Source: Thalassospira sp. MCCC 1A01428 (GTDB lineage Bacteria; Pseudomonadota; Alphaproteobacteria; Rhodospirillales; Thalassospiraceae). From it: a stretch of DNA of 64,000 nucleotides. Made by a program: the position numbers and the translations under genes. The stretch's first letter is position 1, and each line of letters starts with the position of its first letter. The stretch is taken from positions 22,422 through 86,421 of the forward strand of contig NZ_JFJZ01000021.1 of the NCBI RefSeq assembly GCF_002115825.1, given 5' to 3'. The notes under the pieces are model-generated. The model had not been told where the DNA came from, made no database searches, and saw only the letters and a list, made by a program, of their open reading frames with translations. This document shows, in pieces, positions 7,932 to 16,899 of the stretch.

Positions 7932-9529
7932 CACCTCGCCGGGGCGATGAAACCTGCCATACCCGGGGTGCCGTAGCCGCCGGGCACGAACAAACAGCCC
8001 GCGCCGCACAGGACGTGCTTGAGGCGGGGGGCACGGCCTTTGATGCGATTATTGCTGCAATGTGGACGGCCTGTGTGGCGGAACCGGTGCTGGCATCGTT
8101 GGGTGGTGGCGGTTTTTTAATGGCCCGACCCGCAGGGAAAACACCCCGGTTATATGATTTTTTTGTCGAAACACCGCTCGCCAAACGCCCGGGTGAAAGC
8201 CTTGAATTTGAAAGCTGTATCGCCCGGTTTGCCGGGGGTGTAACGCAGGAATTTCATGGCGGTTACGGGGCTGTGGCAACACCGGGTATGGTTGCCGGGT
8301 TATTTGCGGTGCATGGCGATTTGTGCCATTTGCCGATGGCCGATTTGGCACAGTCGGCCTGCAAACTGGCCCGTGACGGTGTCGTCATCGATGATTTCCA
8401 GAATTACGTTATGAATATTGTAACCCCGTTACTGGGGTTTTGCGAAGAAACCCGGGCAATTTATGGTGCCAAAGGCGACTTGCAACAGGCAGAATGTGAT
8501 GGCACTGGCACTGGCACTGGCACTGCGTTTCGCGTGGCGAATGCGGGTGATCTCCATGTTCAGTCGCAACTGGCCGCAACGATTGAAGAACTGGCAAAAA
8601 GCGGTGCGGGCAGCTTTTATCAGGGCGATATTGCCCAAACCCTGATTGCGGCCTGCCGTGACAATGGTGGTTATATTACCGGCGATGACTTGGCGTCGTA
8701 TCGCGTTTTGGTGCGCGACCCGTTGCTGGTCAGCGGGCGTAACGGGCGTTTTGTTTTAAACCCGCCGCCGGCATCAGGCGGGGTTTTGGCCGGGTTTGGT
8801 TTGAAACTGGCGCGCGATTTGGAACTGGGTGATTTTGGCGATGCCCGCCATCTTGATGCGATATCCGAAATTTTGCGAACAACGTCAGTTGTCCGGGGCG
8901 AATACGGGGCTGCCCCGTCGATATTGGGGGATGAATTTTGTGAAGGGTATCGAAGCCTGATCGGCGACCGGCCCTTAACCCAAAACGGTACCACCCATAT
9001 TTCGGTGGTGGACCAGTTTGGCAATCTGGCGGCAGCAACCTTGTCAAATGGCTCGACTTCGGGGCGGATGATACCGGGCCGAGGTGTTTTGCTTAATAAC
9101 ATGCTGGGCGAGGCTGATTTATCGCCCGACGGCTTTCACACCTGGCCTTGCGGCGTACGCATGACATCAATGATGACGCCAGCCTTGTATTTGGCGCAGG
9201 ATGGCACGGCGGTGGCGTTGGGGTCTGGCGGGTCAAACCGTATCCGTTCGACCATGATGCAGGTATTGTTGAACCTTGATGTGTTTGGCATGTCACTGGA
9301 AGATGCGATTGCCGCACCCAGAATGCATTTTGACGACGGATTGTTGTCCATTGAACCGGGCTTTGACCTTGCCATTCTGGATCAATTGCGCTTGAACGAA
9401 CAACATCGCTGGCAGGAAAGCGATATGTTTTTTGGCGGCGTACATGCAGCGGCTCTAAACGCAAAAGGCGACAAGCTGGTGGCTGCGGGTGATTCACGGC
9501 GCAATGGTCACCATTTTATCGTGCCTTGA
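7928..9529 (+). CDS. Gamma-glutamyltransferase family protein
   Basis: Ntn-hydrolase that would autocleave and then hydrolyse or transfer gamma-glutamyl groups, for instance from glutathione. The 533 residues start at an ATGA overlap with the M23 gene. Family marks are the N-terminal AGGTAFDA and GGGGFLM segments, ATPGMVAG, PPPASGG, and the cleavage/nucleophile motif TTHISVVD with the probable catalytic Thr at 355. No signal peptide is visible, unlike classical secreted GGTs, so it belongs with the short, probably cytoplasmic relatives and its substrate is open. Four GGCACT hexamers encode a Gly-Thr run at residues 192-199, between conserved blocks. Confidence 0.88.
   Translation: MTPRRGDETCHTRGAVAAGHEQTARAAQDVLEAGGTAFDAIIAAMWTACVAEPVLASLGGGGFLMARPAGKTPRLYDFFVETPLAKRPGESLEFESCIARFAGGVTQEFHGGYGAVATPGMVAGLFAVHGDLCHLPMADLAQSACKLARDGVVIDDFQNYVMNIVTPLLGFCEETRAIYGAKGDLQQAECDGTGTGTGTAFRVANAGDLHVQSQLAATIEELAKSGAGSFYQGDIAQTLIAACRDNGGYITGDDLASYRVLVRDPLLVSGRNGRFVLNPPPASGGVLAGFGLKLARDLELGDFGDARHLDAISEILRTTSVVRGEYGAAPSILGDEFCEGYRSLIGDRPLTQNGTTHISVVDQFGNLAAATLSNGSTSGRMIPGRGVLLNNMLGEADLSPDGFHTWPCGVRMTSMMTPALYLAQDGTAVALGSGGSNRIRSTMMQVLLNLDVFGMSLEDAIAAPRMHFDDGLLSIEPGFDLAILDQLRLNEQHRWQESDMFFGGVHAAALNAKGDKLVAAGDSRRNGHHFIVP
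8501..8524 (+). repeat. (GGCACT)x4 in-frame hexanucleotide repeat
   Basis: Four perfect tandem copies of GGCACT inside the gamma-glutamyltransferase gene encode Gly-Thr four times. Copy changes would alter length by two residues without shifting the frame. Confidence 0.95.
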
Positions 9530-9586
9530 ACACATCGTGTGTGCGGCCACGTTTATGGTTGTCGGTTTTGATCGTCGGAAGATGTT

Positions 9587-10093
9587 TTATGCTGCCGAGC
9601 TGTTTTGATCGGGCGAAATAACAGCCGCAACATCAAGAAGCGGCGACGCATCTATTTTTTCAGCATGCATCATGGTTGCCACCCGTTGCAGCGAGGACAG
9701 CATCTGGGTTTTTTCCCAGGCTGGCATTTCCTCGAACTGGCGAATAAATTCTTCCTGCAACAGATCGGGGGCATTGGCGATGATTTCGCGTCCGCTATCG
9801 GTCAGCACGGTATTTACCACGCGTTTGTCGGTGGTGGATCTGCGCCGTTCCATTAAACCACGTTGTTCAAGGCGGTTTAATATGGTGGTGACGGTCGCCT
9901 GACTTAGCGAAACATGATTGGAAATGCGGCGTACGGTTACATTTTGTAATTCATCAATCGCCCGTAAAACCATCACCTGCGGAATGGTCAGTCCGCAAAT
10001 TTTCATCATGCGTTTGGAATGCAAATCGGTAGCGCGAATAATCTGCCGCAAGGTTACCAGAACATCCTGCCAATATGGTTGCTGGTTTTCCAA
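9587..10093 (-). CDS. MarR family transcriptional regulator
   Basis: DNA-binding regulator of 168 residues with the MarR winged helix-turn-helix: recognition region RRISNHVSLSQATVTTILNR (about 55-74), then LEQRGLMERRRS and the wing DKRVVNTVLTD. The dimerising helices lie at both ends and the C-terminal tail is longer than usual. It stands alone between a convergent gamma-glutamyltransferase gene and an unrelated operon, so its target and ligand cannot be read from context; autoregulation is the default expectation for the family. Confidence 0.92.
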   Translation of the reverse strand: MENQQPYWQDVLVTLRQIIRATDLHSKRMMKICGLTIPQVMVLRAIDELQNVTVRRISNHVSLSQATVTTILNRLEQRGLMERRRSTTDKRVVNTVLTDSGREIIANAPDLLQEEFIRQFEEMPAWEKTQMLSSLQRVATMMHAEKIDASPLLDVAAVISPDQNSSAA

Positions 10094-10269
10094 TGTAAAA
10101 CCTTTTGTACTGTAGAACGTAGGGTCAAACCCGTCGGAACCAAGACGTGATCTTAAAGGCCGCGACGGGCCATCTAAGGGTTACCGGTTAGCGGTCTTTG
10201 GGGTGAAAATCAATTAAATTGAATATAATTTGCTACCCCAAACGGTCATGGCGGCTATTCGTTGCCAGT

Positions 10270-10899
10270 CTATCCCTTAAAGCGGCGCAATAATAAATAT
10301 AATGCGCCAAATATTGCCGCCAATACCGCAAGGACCCCAAGAATAAGATAAAACTTTTCATACCGCAGATCACTGGTCTGGCGGTTTTCCATATAAGTCA
10401 GGATGCGCTTGCGTAAATCGTCAATGTCGGGGGTCAGGTCGCGCTGCGGTATGTACAGGGGTAACCCGGCCCGCGATAGCAGATCATTGGTTTTGTTCAT
10501 GCGTTCGTTATAAAGCGCATAACGTTCCTCGGCGGTGCGCACATCATTTAAAGGTGTTGATGCAGCATCCTGATCAATGCTGCCCGATTTCAGGGTAACA
10601 GCGGGCCGGGCAAGGTTTCGATATGGCCCGGCAAAGCAGTTTGCCAGGGTATCGGGGCCGTTTTTGCAGTGAATAACACGGTCTGGCGCGGCTTGCAGGG
10701 CATCCCGGATGCGTTTTTGCAAATCAAGATCAAAGCGGGCAATCGTCAGGCGTAACTGTATCGCGTTGTTGCGAATGTCGCTTTGTTCCGATGCCATACC
10801 GCTGTGGGCAAAAGGCATCACAAACAGGATTACCAGCACCATACCGGTCAGCAGTCGCATGCGCACGGCATTGTCCTTCATCGCATTCCGGTAGGCCAT
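10270..10899 (-). CDS. Uncharacterised membrane-anchored protein ending the lipid A operon
   Basis: A 209-residue protein I do not recognise. It has an N-terminal hydrophobic segment (about residues 15-35, signal peptide or anchor), a polar helical middle with two Cys (in CKNGPDTLANCF, possibly a disulfide) and a C-terminal membrane segment (about 185-204) followed by RRF. This suggests a periplasmic domain anchored at its C-terminus. It begins 30 bases after the LpxL-type gene on the same strand, so it is probably co-transcribed with the lipid A genes. Met7 (10881) is an alternative start; neither has a strong ribosome site. Confidence 0.7.
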   Translation of the reverse strand: MAYRNAMKDNAVRMRLLTGMVLVILFVMPFAHSGMASEQSDIRNNAIQLRLTIARFDLDLQKRIRDALQAAPDRVIHCKNGPDTLANCFAGPYRNLARPAVTLKSGSIDQDAASTPLNDVRTAEERYALYNERMNKTNDLLSRAGLPLYIPQRDLTPDIDDLRKRILTYMENRQTSDLRYEKFYLILGVLAVLAAIFGALYLLLRRFKG

Positions 10900-10929
10900 C
10901 TTCGGGTCAGCGGAAGTTCCAGGTCAGGA

Positions 10930-11835
10930 TCAGTCAGGCCAGCGGCGATGTACCCACAGCCATTGTGCAGGACGCTCGCGGATCCAGCCTTCCATGATGG
11001 CGTTTACGTTCGTCATGATTGCAAGAATATCAGCATGGCGATCGCTGGTTTTAACAATATCGAGTTGCGGGTAAAAGGTCATGCGGAAATACGCCCCGTG
11101 CAGGCGTTCCAGGCGTACAGGTACGGCCGGGGCATCATAACGCAGACAAAATTGCGCCAGTGCCGGGGCCGTCATGGCATCGCGACCAAAAAACGGCACG
11201 GCAATGCCGTCATTCATTTTCTGATCAACCAGCATGGCGGCATGGCCGCCTTTGCGCATAAAGGCCGTTAGCTTGCGTGCGCCTTCCGGCCCCTTGCGGA
11301 CCAGTTCGCCCTGAAAACCGCGCCGGGCACGGGTGAAAATTCTGTCGACCCAGGGGTTGTCGGGGGCACGGTATACGCACATCATGTCAAGGTCCATTGC
11401 CCGGGCCAGCAACATGGCAACTTCCCAGTTACCAACATGCGCGGTAAAAAACTGGCCGGGTTTGTCGTCGTTTTTAAGGGCAAGACCATTTTCCAGCCCA
11501 ACCACTTCCAGTCGTTCCGACCCGGGCCGGATATTATGGATATGGGGAACTTCGGCAACACTGCGACCCAGATTTTCCCACATATCGCCGATAATTCCGT
11601 CGATCTCGGCGGTATTTTTTTCGGGAAAGGCCCGTTCCAGGTTTTTGCGGGCACGTCGCGTGACACTTAGTTTGGGGCCAATCCAGCGGCCAATACGGGC
11701 ACCAAAGGCCGATGCCTTGTCAATCGACAGGGCCGCAAACAACCAGAAAAAGATATGCGTAATCAACCCCTGCAGGGGATAGCTGAAAAAACGCTGAAAA
11801 TTACTGATGTTGCTGTTCTTATGCGCCATTGGCAA
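10930..11835 (-). CDS. Lauroyl/myristoyl acyltransferase, LpxL/HtrB family
   Basis: Inner-membrane acyltransferase that would add a secondary acyl chain to Kdo-lipid A from acyl-ACP. It has 301 residues, the LpxL/LpxM size. There is one N-terminal membrane segment (about 20-40), then the HX4E catalytic motif HVGNWE (about residue 133), a VYRAPDNPW block and the C-terminal WLWVHRRW typical of the family. The start overlaps the end of lpxK by about 17 bases (ATG 11829 is an alternative two codons in). Position within the lipid A/Kdo operon supports the role; which position and chain length it uses is not readable. Confidence 0.88.
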   Translation of the reverse strand: MPMAHKNSNISNFQRFFSYPLQGLITHIFFWLFAALSIDKASAFGARIGRWIGPKLSVTRRARKNLERAFPEKNTAEIDGIIGDMWENLGRSVAEVPHIHNIRPGSERLEVVGLENGLALKNDDKPGQFFTAHVGNWEVAMLLARAMDLDMMCVYRAPDNPWVDRIFTRARRGFQGELVRKGPEGARKLTAFMRKGGHAAMLVDQKMNDGIAVPFFGRDAMTAPALAQFCLRYDAPAVPVRLERLHGAYFRMTFYPQLDIVKTSDRHADILAIMTNVNAIMEGWIRERPAQWLWVHRRWPD

Positions 11836-12793
11836 ATACCGTTTTGATCAAATTTATCACGCCAGCCATATCGTCAAATTCCAGGGCAATGCGCAGGGTC
11901 TTTATGGTGTTTTGAGCGGCGAAAGGCAAGCGCACCAGGTCTTTTTCTGTGGTGACCAGCTGCGCGCCATGCTTTTGTGCCAACCCTTGTAATGCCTGTA
12001 TTTCGTCAGGTTTATACATGTGATGGTCGGCAAAATCATGTGTGCCAACAATGTCGGCATTACAATCACGCAGGCTTTGATAAAACTTTTCCGGGCGTCC
12101 AATGCCGGCAAAAGCGACAACTTTTTGCCCGGCAAAATCAGTGGGGTTTTGCACAACGATTTTGGCGGTGAAAACCGGTATATGGGCCGGAATATGTTTT
12201 TGGACACCGGTTTTATCATGGCCAATGATAATGGCCGCGCCGACTTTGGCAAAACCGCTTCGCAATGTTTCGCGCATTGGCCCGGCTGGCATCACCCGGC
12301 CATTGCCAAAACCGGTGGCACCATCAATAACAACAATGCCCAAATCTTTTATTACGCCGGGGTTTTGCAACCCGTCATCCATGATAATGACATCGGCACC
12401 GGCTTGTTTGATTGCGCGCGCACCCGCCGCACGATTTTGCGAAATCCATGCCGGGCCTAAACGCGCCAGCAACAGGGGTTCATCCCCGACCTGCATGGCG
12501 GTATCGGTTTTAATGGTAACCTGATGCGGCCCGCTCAGGCTTCCGCCATATCCCCGGCTTAAAAAATGCGGGGTATGGCCAAGGTCGCGCAAAATGGCCT
12601 GTAATGCCTGGGCCGACGGGGTTTTGCCTGCTCCGCCCACTGTGAAATTTCCCAGGCAAATGACCTTGCAGCCGGGGTGAAAGGCCGTTGTCGTTGCCTG
12701 TCGCCACGCGGCACCGGCACGCCATATCCATGATGCCGGGCTAAGTATATGGGCCAGGAAACCGTTTTTTTGCCAAAAGTCAGGGGCGTGCAT
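11819..12793 (-). CDS. lpxK: Tetraacyldisaccharide 4'-kinase
   Basis: Phosphorylates the 4' position of the tetraacyldisaccharide-1-P precursor to give lipid IVA, at the inner face of the cytoplasmic membrane. The 324 residues match the family length. The P-loop is VGGAGKTP (residues 51-58) after CLGNFT; MDDGLQNP and FAGIGRPEKFY are further LpxK blocks. An N-terminal hydrophobic segment probably anchors it. It overlaps waaA by 14 bases and the acyltransferase gene by about 17 bases, so the cluster is translationally coupled. Confidence 0.95.
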   Translation of the reverse strand: MHAPDFWQKNGFLAHILSPASWIWRAGAAWRQATTTAFHPGCKVICLGNFTVGGAGKTPSAQALQAILRDLGHTPHFLSRGYGGSLSGPHQVTIKTDTAMQVGDEPLLLARLGPAWISQNRAAGARAIKQAGADVIIMDDGLQNPGVIKDLGIVVIDGATGFGNGRVMPAGPMRETLRSGFAKVGAAIIIGHDKTGVQKHIPAHIPVFTAKIVVQNPTDFAGQKVVAFAGIGRPEKFYQSLRDCNADIVGTHDFADHHMYKPDEIQALQGLAQKHGAQLVTTEKDLVRLPFAAQNTIKTLRIALEFDDMAGVINLIKTVFANGA

Positions 12794-14069
12794 GGGGCCC
12801 CCGGCACGCCACGAACAGGTCGTTGATCGCAGTCATGGTACGATCAAGTACTTCGGCCTTGCTGCTGGCATAGGTGCTGGCTGCCTGGGTTAGCGCCGTG
12901 CAGGCTGCCGGGTTTGTCAGCAACTGGTCAAGCTGGCGGGCGAGATCTTCGGCATCCGTACAGGGGCGGCAGGCGCGCTCGGCCAGCATTTCGCGGCTGA
13001 TTTCGCTAAAGTTGCTCATATCAGGCCCATGCAGGATCGCACAGCCCAGCCGGGCGGGTTCCAGCGGGTTTTGTCCGCCACCGACAGCCAGGGTTTTGCC
13101 AATAAAGCAGATTGGCGCCAGCCGATAATAAAGCCCCATTTCGCCAATGGTATCGCCCAGAAATATATCGGTATCGCGGGTAATGATGTGTCCCATGCTA
13201 CGCCGGGCTACGCGAAGGCCCTTTGCCATCAGGGCGGCCTCAATGGCGGGGGCGCGGTTGGGATGACGCGGCACGACAATGGTTAACAGGCCACGGTGTT
13301 TTTCGCGCAGTTTTACGTGGATTTCTGCGGCGATGGTTTCTTCGCCCTCAAAGGTGCTTGATGCCAGCCAGACCGGCCGGTTATCAAGTTGTTCGCGGGT
13401 TTTTTGAAGGTCTGTTTCATCAACCGGCAACGGAAGGGCAGCAAATTTAAGATTGCCGGTGGTCATAACGTTTGGTGCGCCCAGTTCGGTGAAATGGGCG
13501 GATTCTTCGCTGGTTTGCGCCAGAACAACATTAAAACAGGCCATGACCGGGCGAATGAAAGACGAAAACCGGCGATAGCTTTTAAAACTGTGTTCGGAAA
13601 TACGGCCATTTAGCAGGGCAATTTTTGTCCCCGACTTGCGTGCTCGCGTCAGGATATTGGGCCATAAATCGCTTTCCAGCCACAGGGCGATATCAGGCCG
13701 CCAGTGGTGCAAAAACCGGGCAACATAAACCTGCCGGTCAACCGGGATGAACTGGTGAATAACCCCTTCGGGCAGGCGCTCAAGCATCATGCGCGCCGAG
13801 GTAACCGTTCCGGTTGTGACCAGTATGTGAAATTCGGGATGGTCGCGTTGCAGGCGATCAATAACCGGAAGCGCTGAAAGGGATTCCCCCACACTGGCCC
13901 CGTGGATCCATACCAAAGGGCCGTTGGGGCGCCGTTGGCCCGGATGACCAAAACGTTCGCCAATGCGGCCAGGGTCTTCCTTGCCGCGGTTTTTACGCCG
14001 ATGCAGATAAAGCCCAACAATTGGGCCTAACATGCGCGTTGCCGCGCGATAGGCGTAAAACAGGCTCAT
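12780..14069 (-). CDS. waaA: 3-deoxy-D-manno-octulosonic acid (Kdo) transferase
   Basis: GT30 glycosyltransferase that adds Kdo from CMP-Kdo to lipid IVA. 429 residues. It starts with a short membrane anchor (MSLFYAYRAATRML), then the conserved IHGASVGE block (about 53-60), TTGTVTSARM, and WLESDLWPN; the C-terminal Rossmann half carries TGNLKF, VPRHPNRAPAIE and GGGQNPLEPA. It lies between the DUF374 acyltransferase gene (4-base overlap) and lpxK (14-base overlap). Confidence 0.95.
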   Translation of the reverse strand: MSLFYAYRAATRMLGPIVGLYLHRRKNRGKEDPGRIGERFGHPGQRRPNGPLVWIHGASVGESLSALPVIDRLQRDHPEFHILVTTGTVTSARMMLERLPEGVIHQFIPVDRQVYVARFLHHWRPDIALWLESDLWPNILTRARKSGTKIALLNGRISEHSFKSYRRFSSFIRPVMACFNVVLAQTSEESAHFTELGAPNVMTTGNLKFAALPLPVDETDLQKTREQLDNRPVWLASSTFEGEETIAAEIHVKLREKHRGLLTIVVPRHPNRAPAIEAALMAKGLRVARRSMGHIITRDTDIFLGDTIGEMGLYYRLAPICFIGKTLAVGGGQNPLEPARLGCAILHGPDMSNFSEISREMLAERACRPCTDAEDLARQLDQLLTNPAACTALTQAASTYASSKAEVLDRTMTAINDLFVACRGPHARP

Positions 14070-14833
14070 TGTGTGGCGTCTCCGGCGTCACGGCGGGGCC
14101 GTTTTTGTTTGGCCACTTCATCAAGCCCTGCCGGTTCGATAATGTCCAGACCATATTCACGGTCGTATTTCTGGGTCAGGCTGATGAGTTTGTCTTCCAG
14201 TTCCTGGCGTTTTGCTTCCAGCCCGTCATTGTCCAGCCCCTTGTCCACGTAAATTGGATCCCCCCAGGAAAAGGACCCGCTGGAAAATGGAAATGGCAAT
14301 ACAAACCGGTCCCAGCTACGCATAACCCGGCGGCTGGTTATGGAATAGGTCAGCGGGAAGATGGGGACGCCGCTCATTTTGGCGGCAGTGATAATGCCGC
14401 TTGAGGCACGCATGCGCGGACCGCGCGGGCCATCGGGGGTCATGCCAACAACTTCGCCAGCCTTAAGGGATTTCAAAATGCTGCGCAGGGCATTGGCCCC
14501 GCCTTTGCCCTTGCCGGTGGATCCGGCAATGGTCGCAATGCCGAAATGGCCAATGATACGCGAAATGATTTCACCATCACGATGTGATGAAATCAGCATG
14601 TTAAAAGGGGTGTTCCCCCCCACAATTTTCCAGGTATAGGGCATCATCAACAGGCGTTGATGCCAGAAAGCAACAATAAAGGGTTGCCCGTTTTCCAGCA
14701 TCTGGCGTGGCAAGTCGGTGCCGTTTTGGCGCCAGCGCCCTGTATGGCGAATGACACGAATATAAAATGCCGCCAAATGGCACAGGGTTGCCCGTGCCAT
14801 TTGGCTTTTGATAATTCCCTTATACCACTTCAC
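14066..14833 (-). CDS. DUF374 lysophospholipid acyltransferase-like protein
   Basis: A 255-residue member of the LPLAT superfamily, DUF374 branch, often found beside waaA and msbA. Visible motifs are VAFWHQRLLMMP (the place of the acyltransferase His), SSHRDGEII, GSTGKGKGGA, the TPDGPRGPRM block and a hydrophobic N-terminal segment. It probably acts on lipid A or phospholipid at the inner membrane, but the acyl donor and acceptor are unknown. It starts 5 bases after msbA ends and overlaps waaA by 4 bases. The C-terminal tail is charged and low in complexity. Confidence 0.85.
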   Translation of the reverse strand: MKWYKGIIKSQMARATLCHLAAFYIRVIRHTGRWRQNGTDLPRQMLENGQPFIVAFWHQRLLMMPYTWKIVGGNTPFNMLISSHRDGEIISRIIGHFGIATIAGSTGKGKGGANALRSILKSLKAGEVVGMTPDGPRGPRMRASSGIITAAKMSGVPIFPLTYSITSRRVMRSWDRFVLPFPFSSGSFSWGDPIYVDKGLDNDGLEAKRQELEDKLISLTQKYDREYGLDIIEPAGLDEVAKQKRPRRDAGDATQ

Positions 14834-14838
14834 GCATC

Positions 14839-16653
14839 TCAGTCCTGATTTGCCACCATCTGCGGGTTTTTACCCGGTTCTTCGGAAAATTGCAGGTTAT
14901 ACAGGTTGGCATAGGCGCCGCCAAGGGCAAGTAACTCTTCGTGTTTTCCCTGTTCGATCAGCTTGCCACGATGAATAACACAAATTTTGTCAGCATCGAT
15001 AATCGTTGACAGGCGATGCGCAATCACCAGCGTTGTCCGGTCTTTCATCAGATGGGCAAGGGCCGTTTGAATGTGGCGTTCGGACTCTGTATCAAGTGCC
15101 GAGGTTGCTTCATCAAGCAGCAGGATCGGGGCGTTTTTAAGCATCGCCCGGGCAATGGCAATGCGCTGGCGTTGTCCACCCGAAAGTTTGACGCCATGTT
15201 CCCCAACAATGGTGTCATAGCCGTTTTCAAGCTGCATGATAAAATCGTGGGCTGCGGCATTGCGTGCCGCTTCCTCGATTTCGGCTTCGCTGGCACCGGA
15301 TCTGCCATAGGCGATGTTGGACCGAACCGTATCGTCAAACAGGGAAATTTCCTGACTGACCAGCGCTGTTGCCTGGCGCAGGCTGGCAAGTTTCACATCG
15401 CGAATATCCTGCCCGTCAACCGAGATACTGCCATTGTTGATGTCGTAAAACCGCGGGATCAGGTTCAGAATGGTTGATTTCCCGGCACCCGATTGTCCGA
15501 CAAGGGCCACGGTCTGCCCGGCGGCGATATCCAGGTTAATGCCGCTAAGGGCATTGTTTTCGCCGTCTTCACCATAGGTGAAATCAACATTATCAAACCG
15601 AACGGCCCCCCCCGAAACAGCCAGTGCCTTTGCATCGGGTTTGTCTTTAATATCTGGTTCGATATCCAGAATGGTGAAAACCCGTTGCGATGCTGCAAGG
15701 CCAGCCTGCAAATTCATGTTGATATTGGCCAGGCGTTTGACTGGCTCATAGGCCATTAACAGGGCGGTAATGAACGCAAAAAAACCGCCTGCGTCGTTGC
15801 TGCCCTCGATCACCCGGTAACCACCATAAACAATGATGGCGGTAACGGCGACGCCACCCAGTGTTTCCATAATGGGGGATGAGCGCGCCCGGACTTTTTG
15901 TGCCTTGAAATTCAGATGGAAGATATAATCAACCAGTTTGCCGACCCGGGTGCTTTCATATTCTTCCATGCCATAGGCTTTGACATGACGAACGCCTTGA
16001 AAGGTTTGTTCCAGCAAGGTGGCAAATTCGCCAATTTGTTGCTGCGTGTTTGCCGACACTTTCCGCATGCGTTTGCCAAGGCGCGCAATGGGAAGAATGG
16101 CGATCGGGAACACAAAAATGGCAATGAAGGCCAGTTGCCAGTCTTTGAAGAACATCACCGCGATCAGAAAAATTGCCGACATCAGGTCTTTGCCAAACCC
16201 GGTCAGGCTTTCGGATACGGCGGATCGCATGGCACCAACGTCGCTGGTAAAGCGCGCAATCAGTTTGCCGCTGTTCGTACCATGGAAAAAACCAATATCC
16301 AGGCTCATGACATGGTTATAAAGCCGGTTTTGAATGTCGGCCAGAATGCGCCCGCCGACATAGCTCATCATCACGGCCTGCCCATAATTGCCAAAGCCCT
16401 TAAGGGCAAAGGTGATTAAAACCGCAGCCCCGACCGGAAACAGCATGGCCCCGTTTTTGTTGATGAAAATTTCATTGATCACCGGGTCCATCAGCCAGGC
16501 AGACGCGCCGGTTGTCGCCGCGACGACCACCATGAATAACAGGGCCAGAACAATTTTACCGATATAGGGGCGAACCGCCTCACGAACGATCCGTTTGACC
16601 ATCGGCCATGTATTCCAATGATCGCTGGTATGGTCGATATTTTGCTTGGACAA
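14839..16653 (-). CDS. msbA: Lipid A export ABC transporter, ATP-binding/permease (MsbA type)
   Basis: Half-transporter that flips lipid A-core (or phospholipid) across the inner membrane as a homodimer. From the TTG start chosen here it has 604 residues. Six membrane helices occupy the first ~320 residues; the nucleotide-binding domain carries Walker A GQSGAGKST, Q-loop, signature LSGGQRQR, Walker B ILLLDEATSALD and the switch AHRLST. TTG 16653 is preferred because AGGAA lies 8 bases before it; ATG 16602 would remove 17 residues and has no ribosome site. It is the first gene of the minus-strand lipid A operon. Confidence 0.92.
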   Translation of the reverse strand: MSKQNIDHTSDHWNTWPMVKRIVREAVRPYIGKIVLALLFMVVVAATTGASAWLMDPVINEIFINKNGAMLFPVGAAVLITFALKGFGNYGQAVMMSYVGGRILADIQNRLYNHVMSLDIGFFHGTNSGKLIARFTSDVGAMRSAVSESLTGFGKDLMSAIFLIAVMFFKDWQLAFIAIFVFPIAILPIARLGKRMRKVSANTQQQIGEFATLLEQTFQGVRHVKAYGMEEYESTRVGKLVDYIFHLNFKAQKVRARSSPIMETLGGVAVTAIIVYGGYRVIEGSNDAGGFFAFITALLMAYEPVKRLANINMNLQAGLAASQRVFTILDIEPDIKDKPDAKALAVSGGAVRFDNVDFTYGEDGENNALSGINLDIAAGQTVALVGQSGAGKSTILNLIPRFYDINNGSISVDGQDIRDVKLASLRQATALVSQEISLFDDTVRSNIAYGRSGASEAEIEEAARNAAAHDFIMQLENGYDTIVGEHGVKLSGGQRQRIAIARAMLKNAPILLLDEATSALDTESERHIQTALAHLMKDRTTLVIAHRLSTIIDADKICVIHRGKLIEQGKHEELLALGGAYANLYNLQFSEEPGKNPQMVANQD

Positions 16654-16899
16654 GAAGATATTCCTGGTTGTTGTGGCACAGCTTGGTGAAACCGGATTTT
16701 TCCGGCGGGTTGCCCCTGTTTTGCCTTTTATCAAGGCCCAATTCTGCCCGATTTTCCGTGCAGTTTGCTACCACGGTGATGGCTTGACGGCAAGTATCCG
16801 TATGTCGCCAGGCACAGGCTGGCATCGGGAAAATCGTACAGCACCGCAAAAGTCATGCACCGCATTGCAGGTTATATGGTTCGTTTAAAAAAATAAGAA

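Noticed and set aside
11382..11666. Second frame inside the LpxL-type acyltransferase gene on the same strand
   Set aside because: It is an out-of-frame shadow; the HX4E motif and flanking overlaps fix the real frame.
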